A stretch of 64,000 nucleotides of DNA from contig NZ_BOVK01000049.1 of NCBI RefSeq assembly GCF_018403685.1, forward strand, positions 1 through 64,000. Direction: 5' to 3'. The notes beneath the pieces were generated by a model. The model was not told where the DNA came from and ran no database searches. It saw only the letters and a list, made by a program, of their open reading frames with translations. Source of the DNA: Xylanibacillus composti. Lineage in GTDB: Bacteria; Bacillota; Bacilli; Paenibacillales; K13. The translations under genes and the position numbers were made by a program. Shown piece by piece: positions 46,160 through 55,146 of this stretch (positions within the stretch are counted from its first letter, which is position 1; each line of letters begins with the position of its first letter).

Positions 46160-46297
46160 TTTGCCGATAAGGCGGGCTATGCGGCCTCTTCGGCGTCCAA
46201 AATGCTGCGAATGAACTTGGCACCCATGGAGGATGTGATGGAATGCTATTCTCCAGCCATGTTCCATATGGATCATCTCTCCCATGTAGATTTCTAG
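46160..46297 (+). other. protein-like fragment without a start
   Basis: One frame reads FADKAGYAASSASKMLRMNL and continues to a stop at 46295-46297. It looks like the C-terminal 45 residues of a truncated gene. No ribosome site or family can be given. The rest of 46096-46377 holds only the promoter region of the next gene. Confidence 0.25.
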
Positions 46298-46377
46298 GGT
46301 TTGAGAGCTTTTTTGTCTTCATATGCTCAGGTGAGAGGCTTATAATATGTAAGTGGAGATGATACTGGGGGGAGAAC

Positions 46378-49300
46378 ATGAATAAAAGGAAAGATATTTT
46401 AAATGCTTGGATTACGATAGAACAACTATCCGAAGGTTCTATTAATAGAAAAGACAAATCGCTAAAGTCCTTACATACAATGGAAGAAGACTGGAATAAG
46501 TTTTTTACAGACTTTTTAACTAAGCAAAAAGAAAAACAAAATGTAACGGATAATTTCTTTAAGAAGTCGGGCCTAGTATTATATTTTGATATTTTCGATT
46601 TTCAAGAAGTTGTGGATATATTGAGGGAGAAGTACAAGATTGCTAAAACCTATGAAGAAATTAGCAACTCTGATAAATTCACTTTCTCGATTTACTTTGA
46701 TAATGAATTGAATTTTATAGCAGACAAATTGTTCTTTACAATGAGCGGTTACATTCGCCAACATGGTGATTTACCGGGGGATATATCAAAAGTTGAAAAC
46801 GAATTTAGAGAAGACTTGATCAGCAAGTTTGATGAAGGTTTCAATTCCACCATTTCTGAGCTTTTTCAAAAGTATCATGTTTCCGTAGAAAATTTCCGCT
46901 ATGCATTTGTGAAAAATCTGGAGAACGGGGATGTAAATTTACATTCGTTCTTTATTGATGACCTGAACAAAGCAAAGATCATTACTAATAAAAACTTGGA
47001 TCGATATTTTGATGGCTTTTCAGGATTCAAGCAAAATTTGGATGGGAATAAAGAGTCTGATCATTTTAACTCACCGATTTTCGAGACTATTTTACAACCT
47101 AAATACTATCCGTTGGGTCGATACCCAAGAAATCCTGGTTTTGCGCTTTCGTTCATGCAACAGGTTGCGGTGAATCTAGCATTAAACGACAAAAATGAGA
47201 TTCGCAGTGTCAATGGTCCGCCAGGAACAGGGAAAACAACACTGTTAAAAGATATTTTTGCTGATTTGGTGGTACAACAGGCAGCGGAAATTGTACAGCT
47301 TTCTGATAAAAGGATTAAAGGGAGTTTAGTTTATTGGCAAAGTGCTAAAATTGGCGTTTTACCGCCCTCCATTTCAGATAAAAATATTGTTGTTGCAAGT
47401 TCAAACAATGGGGCTGTCCAAAACATTGTTAAGGAGTTGCCTAAGAAAGAAGCGATTGCCGACGATTTTCAAAAGCAATTGGATGAAGCAGATTATTTCA
47501 AGGATATATCTAATTCTGAAATAACCGGAGAAGGCTTCGGAAAGAACCGAGAGGTTAAAACTAAACTTTTAAGCGAGGAAAGTTGGGGTTTATTCTCGTT
47601 AGAGGGTGGCGCGTCAACAAATATGAACAAGTTGCTTTTAAACATTGAAGCAATTGAAAAAGATCTAGAAGATAATGAGCAAGCGAACACAGGTGAAAGT
47701 GTATATCAAGAGTTCTCCCGCCTGTTCGACGTATTAAAACGTGAAAGAGAAGAAATGCAAGAATATAGCGAGAAAATGGTTTATCTGCGAAAATTAATAT
47801 CTATCCATAAGGAGCAAATGATTGCTTTTGAACATGAAGAAAAAAAGAAACGAACAAATTTAATTACACAGGAGGAAGAAGCGACACGTGAACTTGAAAG
47901 ACTGAGGCAAGAAAGTGAAAATCTACAAGATGATTTATCGCATGTTTCTATTGAAATAGAGAATCTAATCGATCTACAAGCTCAAGCCAAAAGGAATTAT
48001 GATGTAGTCACTCTACAAAAGCCTAGCTTTTTGTGGTTTCATAAAATATTTAATCGACCCGAGGTTGAGCAATACTTCAAAAACCTGAATAATGTGAATC
48101 ATCAATTAAATAGTCTATCTAAACAAAAAACGAAATGGTTGAATGACCGCATGCGACTCGAAAATAGGTTTAAAAAAACAGTTACAAAAAGTGAGCATAT
48201 CCAAAAACAAATTCAGGACACAAGAGCAGACTTTGAGCGTTTGATGATTACTCAACATAACGCTACTAAAAAAATGGAAGAAGAAATTGCAGCATTAGAA
48301 AATCTTAAATCTCAAAGTGGCATTCAGGAACTGAATTTTACACAATGCTATGATGAGCTGCAAAAGTCTAATCCATGGTTTACAAGGAACTTCCGTAAAT
48401 TACAATCAGAGCTATTTATTGCGGCTTTAAAGGTTAGAAAGCAATTCCTGTTTGAAAACCGAAGGAATCTAAAAGCTGCAAGGAATATATGGAGTAGGCA
48501 GTCTGAGTACATGGGAAAAGAGAACGGACAACAGCTAATTTCAGAGTCATGGAATTGGTTGAACTTCACTATTCCGGTTGTCAGCACCACTTTTGCTAGT
48601 TTTGGGCGAATGTTTAGAAATCTAAATGAAAATTCAATAGGCAATCTATTCATAGACGAGGCTGGTCAAGCACTACCACAAGCTAGTGTTGGTGCAATTT
48701 TTAGAAGCAAGAAGGTTATGGTTGTTGGGGATCCATCACAAATTAAACCAGTATTGACGTTAGATTCAAATGTTCTGACCTTGATTGGAAGACACTATAA
48801 AGTCGATGAGAAATTTGTCTCTGCTGATGTGTCTACTCAAACCATTGTGGATGCCACAAGTCAGTATGGTTATCAAAAAAGTGAGGATGAATGGATTGGC
48901 ATCCCCCTCTGGGTACACAGACGCTCGAACTATCCGATGTTCACGATTTCAAACGAGATATCGTATGACGGGTTGATGGTGCAAGGTAAATCAGAAGATG
49001 AGTCACAAGGAAAATCACAGTGGTATGATTCAACCGGAATAGCAAATGACAAATTTGTTAAAGAACAAGCTGAATTACTAAAAAGTATGATTGATAAACG
49101 TTTGCAAGAGGATCCGAGTTTAGCGGATGAAATTTATGTGATCACCCCATTTAGAAATGTGGCTTATAAACTTGCACAAGTTCTAGATGAAATTAACTTT
49201 ACCAAACGAGAAAATGGGAAAACAACGAATATTGGAACTGTTCATACTTTTCAAGGGAAAGAGGCTAAAATTGTCTACTTTGTTCTTGGAGCTGACTCTA

Positions 49301-49479
49301 ATAGCAGGGGAGCGGCAAGATGGGCTGTCTCTGACCCAAATATGATGAATGTTGCAGCTACGCGAGCTAAAGAAGAATTTTATGTTATTGGCGATAAGAA
49401 ATTGTATGCCTCGCTCGGTAGTGAAGTGGCAAATAAAACAATTTCAATTATTGCTGACTATAATAAGGATGAACTCTGA
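46378..49479 (+). CDS. SF1 DNA2/Upf1-like helicase with a central coiled coil
   Basis: A protein of 1033 residues. Walker A GPPGTGKTT lies at 280-288 and motif II IDEAGQALPQA near 759-769. Motifs III-VI are in the C-terminal AAA_12-like part: VVGDPSQIKPV, WVHRRS, IGTVHTFQGKEA and VAATRAKEEFYVIG. Between the two halves a helical region (about 420-690) with many Glu, Arg and Leu looks like a long coiled coil inserted into the helicase. Residues 1-270 have no recognised domain. GGGGGG precedes the ATG by 5 bases. The gene is visibly AT-rich compared with its neighbours, a sign of transfer. Helicases of this shape occur in phage defence loci; no partner nuclease is adjacent. Confidence 0.85.
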   Translation: MNKRKDILNAWITIEQLSEGSINRKDKSLKSLHTMEEDWNKFFTDFLTKQKEKQNVTDNFFKKSGLVLYFDIFDFQEVVDILREKYKIAKTYEEISNSDKFTFSIYFDNELNFIADKLFFTMSGYIRQHGDLPGDISKVENEFREDLISKFDEGFNSTISELFQKYHVSVENFRYAFVKNLENGDVNLHSFFIDDLNKAKIITNKNLDRYFDGFSGFKQNLDGNKESDHFNSPIFETILQPKYYPLGRYPRNPGFALSFMQQVAVNLALNDKNEIRSVNGPPGTGKTTLLKDIFADLVVQQAAEIVQLSDKRIKGSLVYWQSAKIGVLPPSISDKNIVVASSNNGAVQNIVKELPKKEAIADDFQKQLDEADYFKDISNSEITGEGFGKNREVKTKLLSEESWGLFSLEGGASTNMNKLLLNIEAIEKDLEDNEQANTGESVYQEFSRLFDVLKREREEMQEYSEKMVYLRKLISIHKEQMIAFEHEEKKKRTNLITQEEEATRELERLRQESENLQDDLSHVSIEIENLIDLQAQAKRNYDVVTLQKPSFLWFHKIFNRPEVEQYFKNLNNVNHQLNSLSKQKTKWLNDRMRLENRFKKTVTKSEHIQKQIQDTRADFERLMITQHNATKKMEEEIAALENLKSQSGIQELNFTQCYDELQKSNPWFTRNFRKLQSELFIAALKVRKQFLFENRRNLKAARNIWSRQSEYMGKENGQQLISESWNWLNFTIPVVSTTFASFGRMFRNLNENSIGNLFIDEAGQALPQASVGAIFRSKKVMVVGDPSQIKPVLTLDSNVLTLIGRHYKVDEKFVSADVSTQTIVDATSQYGYQKSEDEWIGIPLWVHRRSNYPMFTISNEISYDGLMVQGKSEDESQGKSQWYDSTGIANDKFVKEQAELLKSMIDKRLQEDPSLADEIYVITPFRNVAYKLAQVLDEINFTKRENGKTTNIGTVHTFQGKEAKIVYFVLGADSNSRGAARWAVSDPNMMNVAATRAKEEFYVIGDKKLYASLGSEVANKTISIIADYNKDEL

Positions 49480-49574
49480 TTCCGCTTGCGCCTGTGAAGA
49501 ATATACTTTATAATACAAAGTAATCAAAACAACAAAGTTTATTAAATTCCAAAGGAAAGAGGTGTTTATTCAAC

Positions 49575-50189
49575 ATGAATACGACAGAAGCTTTAGAAGA
49601 CATTGGTTACATCAAATCACTGTGCAAAGAGGCAAGGGACAGCCTTTTCTCTTGGAGGCCCTTTTTTCTACTTTTTTCAGTGATTTGGATGGCTGGAATG
49701 CTAATACCATCAATTCCTGGAGTTCCAACAAGCTTTAGTCTTGATGGAAAGCATTGGCCGGTTCTTTTTCTAATTGGACTAGTAGGGACATGGTTCATTA
49801 AAAAAAGAACAAAGCTGCCAAGGGTTCCATTTATGATGAGGATTTTAATTTGGAACTGGTCGATACTGTTCTTCTTTGCCGTCGCGGTTTTATTTTGGAA
49901 TACAGGCGGCTATTCGGCTACACATATGTATAATTATTGGATTATGGTTGTTGGGGTTGCTTTTCTGATGACTGGGGTGACTCTTCAAAGTCGAATAGGA
50001 TGGATTGGAGTGGGCTTTTTCGGGGTTTCTTTTTTGAGCAAATCCCTGATCTTGAAATTGTGGATTTTTACACCGATACATCATGTAGAAACTCCAGTGT
50101 TCGTTGTGAAGGCGATCCTTGGAGGATTATTGCTTGGACTAAGCTGGTGGCTTGTCAGTCGATCGAAAGCCGGTGCCACTGTTGGATAA
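49575..50189 (+). CDS. hypothetical polytopic membrane protein
   Basis: A protein of 204 residues with about six hydrophobic helices after an N-terminal soluble segment (MNTTEALEDIGYIKSLCKEA). AAGGAAAGAGG precedes the ATG. Its end overlaps the start of the winged-helix regulator. This type of membrane-protein/regulator pair is common in Bacillales, where the small regulator controls the operon. The transport or signalling role is unknown. Confidence 0.78.
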   Translation: MNTTEALEDIGYIKSLCKEARDSLFSWRPFFLLFSVIWMAGMLIPSIPGVPTSFSLDGKHWPVLFLIGLVGTWFIKKRTKLPRVPFMMRILIWNWSILFFFAVAVLFWNTGGYSATHMYNYWIMVVGVAFLMTGVTLQSRIGWIGVGFFGVSFLSKSLILKLWIFTPIHHVETPVFVVKAILGGLLLGLSWWLVSRSKAGATVG

Positions 50190-50496
50190 GGGTCTGTTTT
50201 CCACGATAGATGAGACGATCCATGCAAAGGCAAGACTGGGCATTATGACACTGCTAGTCACACAAGGCGAATTAGATTTTACGCAATTGAAACAGAAGCT
50301 CGGGTTAAGTGACGGAAATTTGTCGGCTCATTCAAGGATTTTAGAGGAGGCAGGGTATATTGCCATACATAAAACTTTTTTGGGTCGCAGACCAAAGACT
50401 GTTTTAGTTGGCACTCCAGAGGGACGTGAAGCGTTCTTGGCATACTTGAACCAATTAGAGTCAATTTTAAAAGTCGCAAAAACTCAATCAGACTAA
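50173..50496 (+). CDS. winged-helix transcriptional regulator
   Basis: A protein of about 107 residues with a MarR/ArsR-like winged helix: KARLGIMTLLVTQGELDFTQ, then LKQKLGLSDGNLSAHSRILEE (recognition helix), then FLGRRPKTVLVGTPEGREAF (wing). It belongs to the helix-turn-helix-27 group. The start is uncertain: GTG 50173 or TTG 50182, both inside the end of the previous gene. A terminator follows. Confidence 0.8.
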   Translation: MPLLDKGLFSTIDETIHAKARLGIMTLLVTQGELDFTQLKQKLGLSDGNLSAHSRILEEAGYIAIHKTFLGRRPKTVLVGTPEGREAFLAYLNQLESILKVAKTQSD

Positions 50497-50508
50497 ATTG
50501 ATATAGAA

Positions 50509-50536
50509 TCGGCCATCCAGAAGGATGGCCATTTTC
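50509..50536 (+). terminator. terminator after the winged-helix regulator
   Basis: GGCCATCC at 50511-50518 pairs with GGATGGCC at 50523-50530 around a 4-base loop, followed by ATTTTCC. Confidence 0.75.
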
Positions 50537-50540
50537 CATC

Positions 50541-50672
50541 AAACTTGCCGTTACAGACAGCACGGAGATGCTTACCACAGTTAAAACCTTACCATTCGAT
50601 TTGAGCGATGAAATCAAGTTCACATTCTGCATGTTCGAAGGCAAGGTCATTCAAGTCAAACGGGCGATTTAG
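50541..50672 (+). pseudogene. unknown gene C-terminal remnant
   Basis: One frame reads KLAVTDSTEMLTTVKTLPFD and goes on to a stop at 50670-50672 without a usable start. It is protein-like and may be the end of a truncated gene of the island. No family is recognised. The rest, 50673-50900, has no gene I can support. Confidence 0.25.
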
Positions 50673-50901
50673 GCAGCAGCTACTTGTGATAGGGATGATT
50701 GTGATGGTATAAACTAAGCGGGCAATCTGTTATAATAGATGGAGGATATTGTAAATGGTTTGTTGGTCAGCGCAACAGCAGGAACACTTCTGTCTCTGTG
50801 AGCCAATAACATTATACATGTCAGTGTACCAGAGGGACAGATTATCGTGATTGAATCTTTTCGAAATTATTTTCACAAACTCGCGGGAAAGAGGGATACT
50901 T

Positions 50902-50988
50902 TTGAATAAAAAGATAGATCGAAATGATCCCTGTCCATGTGGGAGTGGAAGCAAGTACAAAAAGTGTTGTTTAGGTTACTCCACTTAA
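50902..50988 (+). CDS. small SEC-C motif protein
   Basis: A protein of 28 residues, [20 protein letters not shown] and CC ending, the SEC-C zinc motif CPCGSGxKYKKCC found at the end of SecA and as single modules in other proteins. It begins at TTG 50902 after AGAGGG. The upstream sequence in this frame is not a longer SEC-C protein. It may be a functional mini-protein or a relic of a larger gene. Confidence 0.5.
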   Translation: MNKKIDRNDPCPCGSGSKYKKCCLGYST

Positions 50989-51049
50989 CTATCGGGCTGG
51001 ATTGGTTTTCGTCGAATGTAGCATGATGATAGATCATTAGGAGGCTAAG

Positions 51050-52006
51050 ATGAACGAAACCGCACTTGATCTTGAAATATTTGAGAAGTTAAAGCCGGAG
51101 TTAACATCGTTCTGCTATAGGATGCTAGGATCTATCGAAGACGTGGACGATGCAGTTCAGGAAACCTACATTCGCGTTTGGCAGAGCTGGAATTCATTCA
51201 GGCAACAATCTTCGCGTAAAACGTGGATCTACCGCATCGCGTCAAACGTATGTATAGACAAGCTGAGACAAGCTAAACGCCGCTCCCTTCCTGTTGACAT
51301 ATTTGACCCGGCTGTTTCCATCATCGAACCTCGCGAGACGTTGCCAGAATCGTCATGGATTTGGCCTGCTCCGGATTTTACTGATAACCCGGAACATATT
51401 GTCTTGCGGAAAGATACGCTTCAACTTTGCTTTATGGCCCTTTTACAAACGTTACCTCCCCGACAACGTGCAGTGCTTATATTGAAGGATGTGTTCGAGT
51501 GGTCCTCCAAACAGATCGCGGAGACGCTAGGTATGACACATGCAGCCGTGAACAGCGCCTTGCAAAGAGCGAGAGAGACGATGGGCCGGGCCGAACTTCG
51601 CTCCGAAGAGTTATGCACGATGGAGGCTGTACCGAATCATGAGCTGCTCTCACGGTATGTGGATGCTTTTGAGCAATTTGATATCCCTGCATTAGTGGCG
51701 TTGTTTCATGAAGAGGGATGCCTATCCATGCCGCCTTTCGAGATGTGGGTCCGCGGCAAGGACAATCTGTCCAAGTTTTTTACACTAACTCGTTGGCATT
51801 GTGAAAGTTCTCGATTATTGCCGATAACGGTGAATGGCGGTTATCCTGCATTTGCGCAATATATGCCAAGCGACAATCAATCCGTCTTAGTGCCTTGGGG
51901 CATTCACGTCATTGAAATAAAAGACGGTAAAATTTTGCACACCCAAAATTTCATTAACCCAAAATTATTTACTCGATTTGGGCTTCCCGAACAAATACAC
52001 CGATGA
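51050..52006 (+). CDS. sigma-70 family factor with SnoaL-like C-terminal domain
   Basis: A protein of 318 residues. Sigma regions 2 (VDDAVQETYIRVWQ, about 27-40) and 4 (LPPRQRAVLILKDVFEWSSKQIAETLG, about 140-165) are followed by a SnoaL/NTF2-like domain (about 200-310; MPPFEMWVRGKDNLSKFF), as in TIGR02960/SigJ-type ECF factors. The extra domain is known to modulate activity in such sigma factors. AGGAGG precedes ATG 51050. No anti-sigma gene is adjacent. Its targets are unknown. Confidence 0.88.
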   Translation: MNETALDLEIFEKLKPELTSFCYRMLGSIEDVDDAVQETYIRVWQSWNSFRQQSSRKTWIYRIASNVCIDKLRQAKRRSLPVDIFDPAVSIIEPRETLPESSWIWPAPDFTDNPEHIVLRKDTLQLCFMALLQTLPPRQRAVLILKDVFEWSSKQIAETLGMTHAAVNSALQRARETMGRAELRSEELCTMEAVPNHELLSRYVDAFEQFDIPALVALFHEEGCLSMPPFEMWVRGKDNLSKFFTLTRWHCESSRLLPITVNGGYPAFAQYMPSDNQSVLVPWGIHVIEIKDGKILHTQNFINPKLFTRFGLPEQIHR

Positions 52007-52193
52007 ATTTCGCAATTTCATTTCGTCTAACGATATAAGAAACAAAATTACGCTTATGATGAAAGAGGTGTCCTTAATAATGGAAATAGCAATCCAACAA
52101 GAGTAACCGTACAGGCAGTCAAAATAAGAGATGAAACCTATAATGGAATCATCTCTAATTAAAGTAATTATCCATCTCACTTAGGAGGTTCGT

Positions 52194-52682
52194 ATGAGAA
52201 AAATAGTAACTTATCTTTGGTTTAACGACCAAGCAAAAGAAGCGGTAGATCTTTATGTATCACTGTTTGAAAATTCAAAAATAATAAACACATCGTATCT
52301 CACAGAGTCAGTGGCCAAAGCAGCTGGAAAGAAACCCGGAGATGTATCAACAATAGACTTTGAACTGAATGGCCAAAACTTTACTGCGCTAAATGGTGGC
52401 CCGTTTTATACTTTTAGTGAGGCTATCTCAATAGCGGTAAACTGCAAAACCCAGGAAGAAATTGATCATCTTTGGGAAGCGCTATCCGAAGGCGGCGAAA
52501 TAATGTCATGTGGCTGGCTCAAGGACAAGTATGGTTTGACATGGCAGATTATGCCGGAAAGCCTAGACATCATGATGCGTGATCCAGACCCTGCTAAAGC
52601 TGATCGGGTTAGCGCTGCTATGCTTAGTATGGAGGGTAAACTGAATATAAGCGAACTCGAAAAAGCGTACAAAGGCGAATAA
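52194..52682 (+). CDS. VOC-family PhnB-like protein
   Basis: A protein of 162 residues of the PhnB/3-demethylubiquinone methyltransferase-like type of the VOC superfamily: TYLWFNDQAKEAVDLYVSLF at the start and GWLKDKYGLTWQIMPESL in the second half. TTAGGAGG precedes the ATG. It ends before a strong terminator. A close type (PhnB-like) recurs at 56160. The substrate is unknown. Confidence 0.85.
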   Translation: MRKIVTYLWFNDQAKEAVDLYVSLFENSKIINTSYLTESVAKAAGKKPGDVSTIDFELNGQNFTALNGGPFYTFSEAISIAVNCKTQEEIDHLWEALSEGGEIMSCGWLKDKYGLTWQIMPESLDIMMRDPDPAKADRVSAAMLSMEGKLNISELEKAYKGE

Positions 52683-52700
52683 TAATTTAACTAGATAAAT

Positions 52701-52732
52701 AAAGAGCACCAGAACTTCCTGGTGCTCTTTCA
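52701..52732 (+). terminator. terminator after the PhnB-like gene
   Basis: AAAGAGCACCAG at 52701-52712 pairs perfectly with CTGGTGCTCTTT at 52719-52730 around a 6-base loop. Confidence 0.9.
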
Positions 52733-52798
52733 GTATGCTTGCTAATTCTAATCCCCCTTTTAGGCTATTAACATTTATAGCTGTAAAAGTCTGGCTGG

Positions 52799-53095
52799 CT
52801 AAATGGGATAAAACTCACTCCCACGGTCCGTGTGAAACCACTGGATTTGGCTCAGATCGCCTTCTACCGTAGCAAAGGCACGGGAAATCAAAGCAGCGTC
52901 CTTATGTGGACCTGCACTTTGGCCAATGATTTCTCGATTTAACAGGTCAATGAGGACGCAAACGTAGTGCCACCGGTACCCTACCTTCACATATGTTAGA
53001 TCGCTGACCTTAAATTCTGATGTAAAGGTACGTCGTTGTTGGTTGGGCATTGTCTTTCTTGCATCGAGCGTTGCTTGTTGGGGAAGGAGTGCCAA
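52799..53095 (-). pseudogene. IS3-family transposase OrfB fragment (integrase core)
   Basis: The minus-strand frame contains VSDLTYVKVGYRWHYVCVLI and WFHTDRGSEFYPI. These are the DDE-type rve core motifs with the first (SDLTY) and second (HTDRGSE) catalytic Asp regions of IS3-family OrfB. It lacks the N-terminal and the last Glu parts. It is a fragment and probably inert. The stretch 53096-53297 has no gene. Confidence 0.7.
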
Positions 53096-53297
53096 CGGAG
53101 TCAGGAGTAGACGTTAAGATTCTCATGGCAGTATGAATACGCCAACTGTCTGACAGGGGAAGGCGGATTACCCCGCCGTATCCAATGCTTTTAAGTGAAA
53201 TGCGGGGATCGACAAAAAGCTTTGCAAAAATTTTCTTCCGTTATGTCAGAAATCTCTTTTCTTTCGAGTCAGTATATTAGGTCGATATAGTTGCGAG

Positions 53298-55088
53298 GTG
53301 TTTTTTATCGGGGACGGTGTGATTTGGGGAAAAAGTGCAGAGGTAAGAAATGGAGAGACGGAGCATGATCTTGACATGCTGGAGGACAGCATCCTGGTTC
53401 AACGTGCGCAGGCTGGGGACCGGGAGGCGTTCGGAGAGTTGATCCGGCGTCACCGGCGGCAAGTGTACGGGTATGCGCAAATATTAACGCAGGAGTCTTT
53501 CCTGGCAGAAGATATCGTGCAGGACGCTTTGATCCGTGCTTTTTTGCACCTGGGGACGTTAGTCGATGTTGCGCGGTTTTTGCCTTGGCTTCACCGGATC
53601 GTCCGCAATCAAGCGTATTCCCGGCTGAGAAGGGACCCGATTCTGAAGGAGAGTCCTTTCTCGTCGCTGCAGCGTTCCGGGGAAGAAGGAGACCCGACAG
53701 GTGTTGTTTGGTCGAATTTGGACGATATTCTTCACCGTGTCTCGCGTTCGTTCGCTGAACATGCAAACACCAGTGCCAATCCGGAAGTGCACTTGATGCG
53801 CCGACAGCTGCATGAAATGATCACGAGCCTGCTCAGTTGCTTATCCAAGCGGGAGAGGCAAATTTTCGAGTCTCATTTCTTCGAACATTTGTCACCGCAG
53901 GAAATCGCGAAGTTGTTCAGTTTATCCCCCGCCAACGTCTATCAAATCTTGTCCCGTTCCCGGAAAAAAGTCGCCAAAGAGCGAATCCGTATCGTAGTCG
54001 ACCAATATATAACGGAACGAAAGGATTTGGGAGCTTTGAAAACAAACTTGTTACCGAAAACAGCAACATTCCATGCGCCCGGAACATGGACATCAGTTGG
54101 GTGGGCCTTCTACCGAATGCTGAGCTTTACCGATCAGCAGCTGTCATTGCCGATGGTGATGGGACTTACCGGTCAAGCTTTTCGCATGACCATTTGCCAT
54201 AACGATGTCCATATCGCGGGGCCGACGATGTACTCGTTCCGGGATATTTTGGCCCGCGGCTTGCAAAACATCGGATGGAGCAGCCGTATCGTAGAGACGC
54301 CAAACATGCAAGATGGGCCCGGAGAAAATGCCAGCTTGCTCGACCCGGCATTGCTTACGGCAGCCGCCAAAGAGAAGAGGCCAATCCAAGAAAAGCTGCC
54401 CGCCGCTCTGGATCTGATTCACCGTTCCATCGACAGAGGCATTCCGGTTCTGTCTTGGGATTTGTTCATTCCCGAATTCGGAGTCATCTATGGTTATGAC
54501 GATGAGCAGCGGATCTTGACGGCAATGGCATGCATGCAGGATGACAAGCTCCCTTACGATCATCTCGGACGAGGGACGCTGGAGGAATTATTTATACTGG
54601 CTCTGGAGGAACGGACTGAGAAGGATCTGCGTTCCATGTTTCGGGATGCGCTCATGATGATTCTTGATCACTACCACGGGATAGAGTCTCCGACCGATCG
54701 TGGCGAACGGGGATTGCGCGCCTATGACGTGTGGATAGATGCTTTCCACGGCGGCAAGATTGAGCCGAATGGGAACGCCTACAATATGGAAGTTGTGCAG
54801 GATGCTCGCCGACTTGCTGCAGAATTCCTTAGGGAAATTTGCGCAAAATGGCAAGGAGATGGTGAATCGTATAAACGCATGCGTGCTCTCAGTGCCGAGG
54901 CCGCGCAGGTGTACCAGCAGATGTCGGAAGAGCTGCAAGAGCTTGTTGTGCTATTTCCTTTTCCTGCGGGCGGCGATCCAAACTCGGTTGTGAACCTTGA
55001 ACGTGCCGTCAAAGTACTGCAATCTGTTAAGGCGCTGGAAGAGCAGGCTGTTTCACTGCTTGAACAGATGAATGCGGCGATTGCATAA
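53298..55088 (+). CDS. ECF sigma factor fused to a C39/BtrH-like domain
   Basis: A single frame of 596 residues. Residues about 30-240 are an ECF sigma factor: region 2 AEDIVQDALIRAFLHL and region 4 LSKRERQIFESHFFEHLSPQEIAKLFSLSPANVYQIL (two adjoining parts). After a short linker a 330-residue C-terminal domain follows. It begins near 265 with WTSVGWAFYRML and includes CHNDVHIAGPTMYSFRD, AALDLIHRSIDRGIPVLSWD and a late GVIYGYDDEQR. This looks like the cysteine-peptidase-like fold of C39/BtrH-type proteins, which bind or cleave peptidyl substrates. GTG 53298 follows a weak site; ATG 53376 is an alternative. An output sigma factor joined to a ligand-sensing domain is an inference. Confidence 0.8.
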   Translation: MFFIGDGVIWGKSAEVRNGETEHDLDMLEDSILVQRAQAGDREAFGELIRRHRRQVYGYAQILTQESFLAEDIVQDALIRAFLHLGTLVDVARFLPWLHRIVRNQAYSRLRRDPILKESPFSSLQRSGEEGDPTGVVWSNLDDILHRVSRSFAEHANTSANPEVHLMRRQLHEMITSLLSCLSKRERQIFESHFFEHLSPQEIAKLFSLSPANVYQILSRSRKKVAKERIRIVVDQYITERKDLGALKTNLLPKTATFHAPGTWTSVGWAFYRMLSFTDQQLSLPMVMGLTGQAFRMTICHNDVHIAGPTMYSFRDILARGLQNIGWSSRIVETPNMQDGPGENASLLDPALLTAAAKEKRPIQEKLPAALDLIHRSIDRGIPVLSWDLFIPEFGVIYGYDDEQRILTAMACMQDDKLPYDHLGRGTLEELFILALEERTEKDLRSMFRDALMMILDHYHGIESPTDRGERGLRAYDVWIDAFHGGKIEPNGNAYNMEVVQDARRLAAEFLREICAKWQGDGESYKRMRALSAEAAQVYQQMSEELQELVVLFPFPAGGDPNSVVNLERAVKVLQSVKALEEQAVSLLEQMNAAIA

Positions 55089-55146
55089 TCGTATAACTAT
55101 AGTGTCCCTGCAAAAACATAGCCCAAATCGCCGAGACGAGGTCTAA

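Noticed and set aside
46160-46297. A real small gene in the gap before the SF1 helicase
   Set aside because: No start codon with a ribosome site and no family; kept only as a possible remnant.
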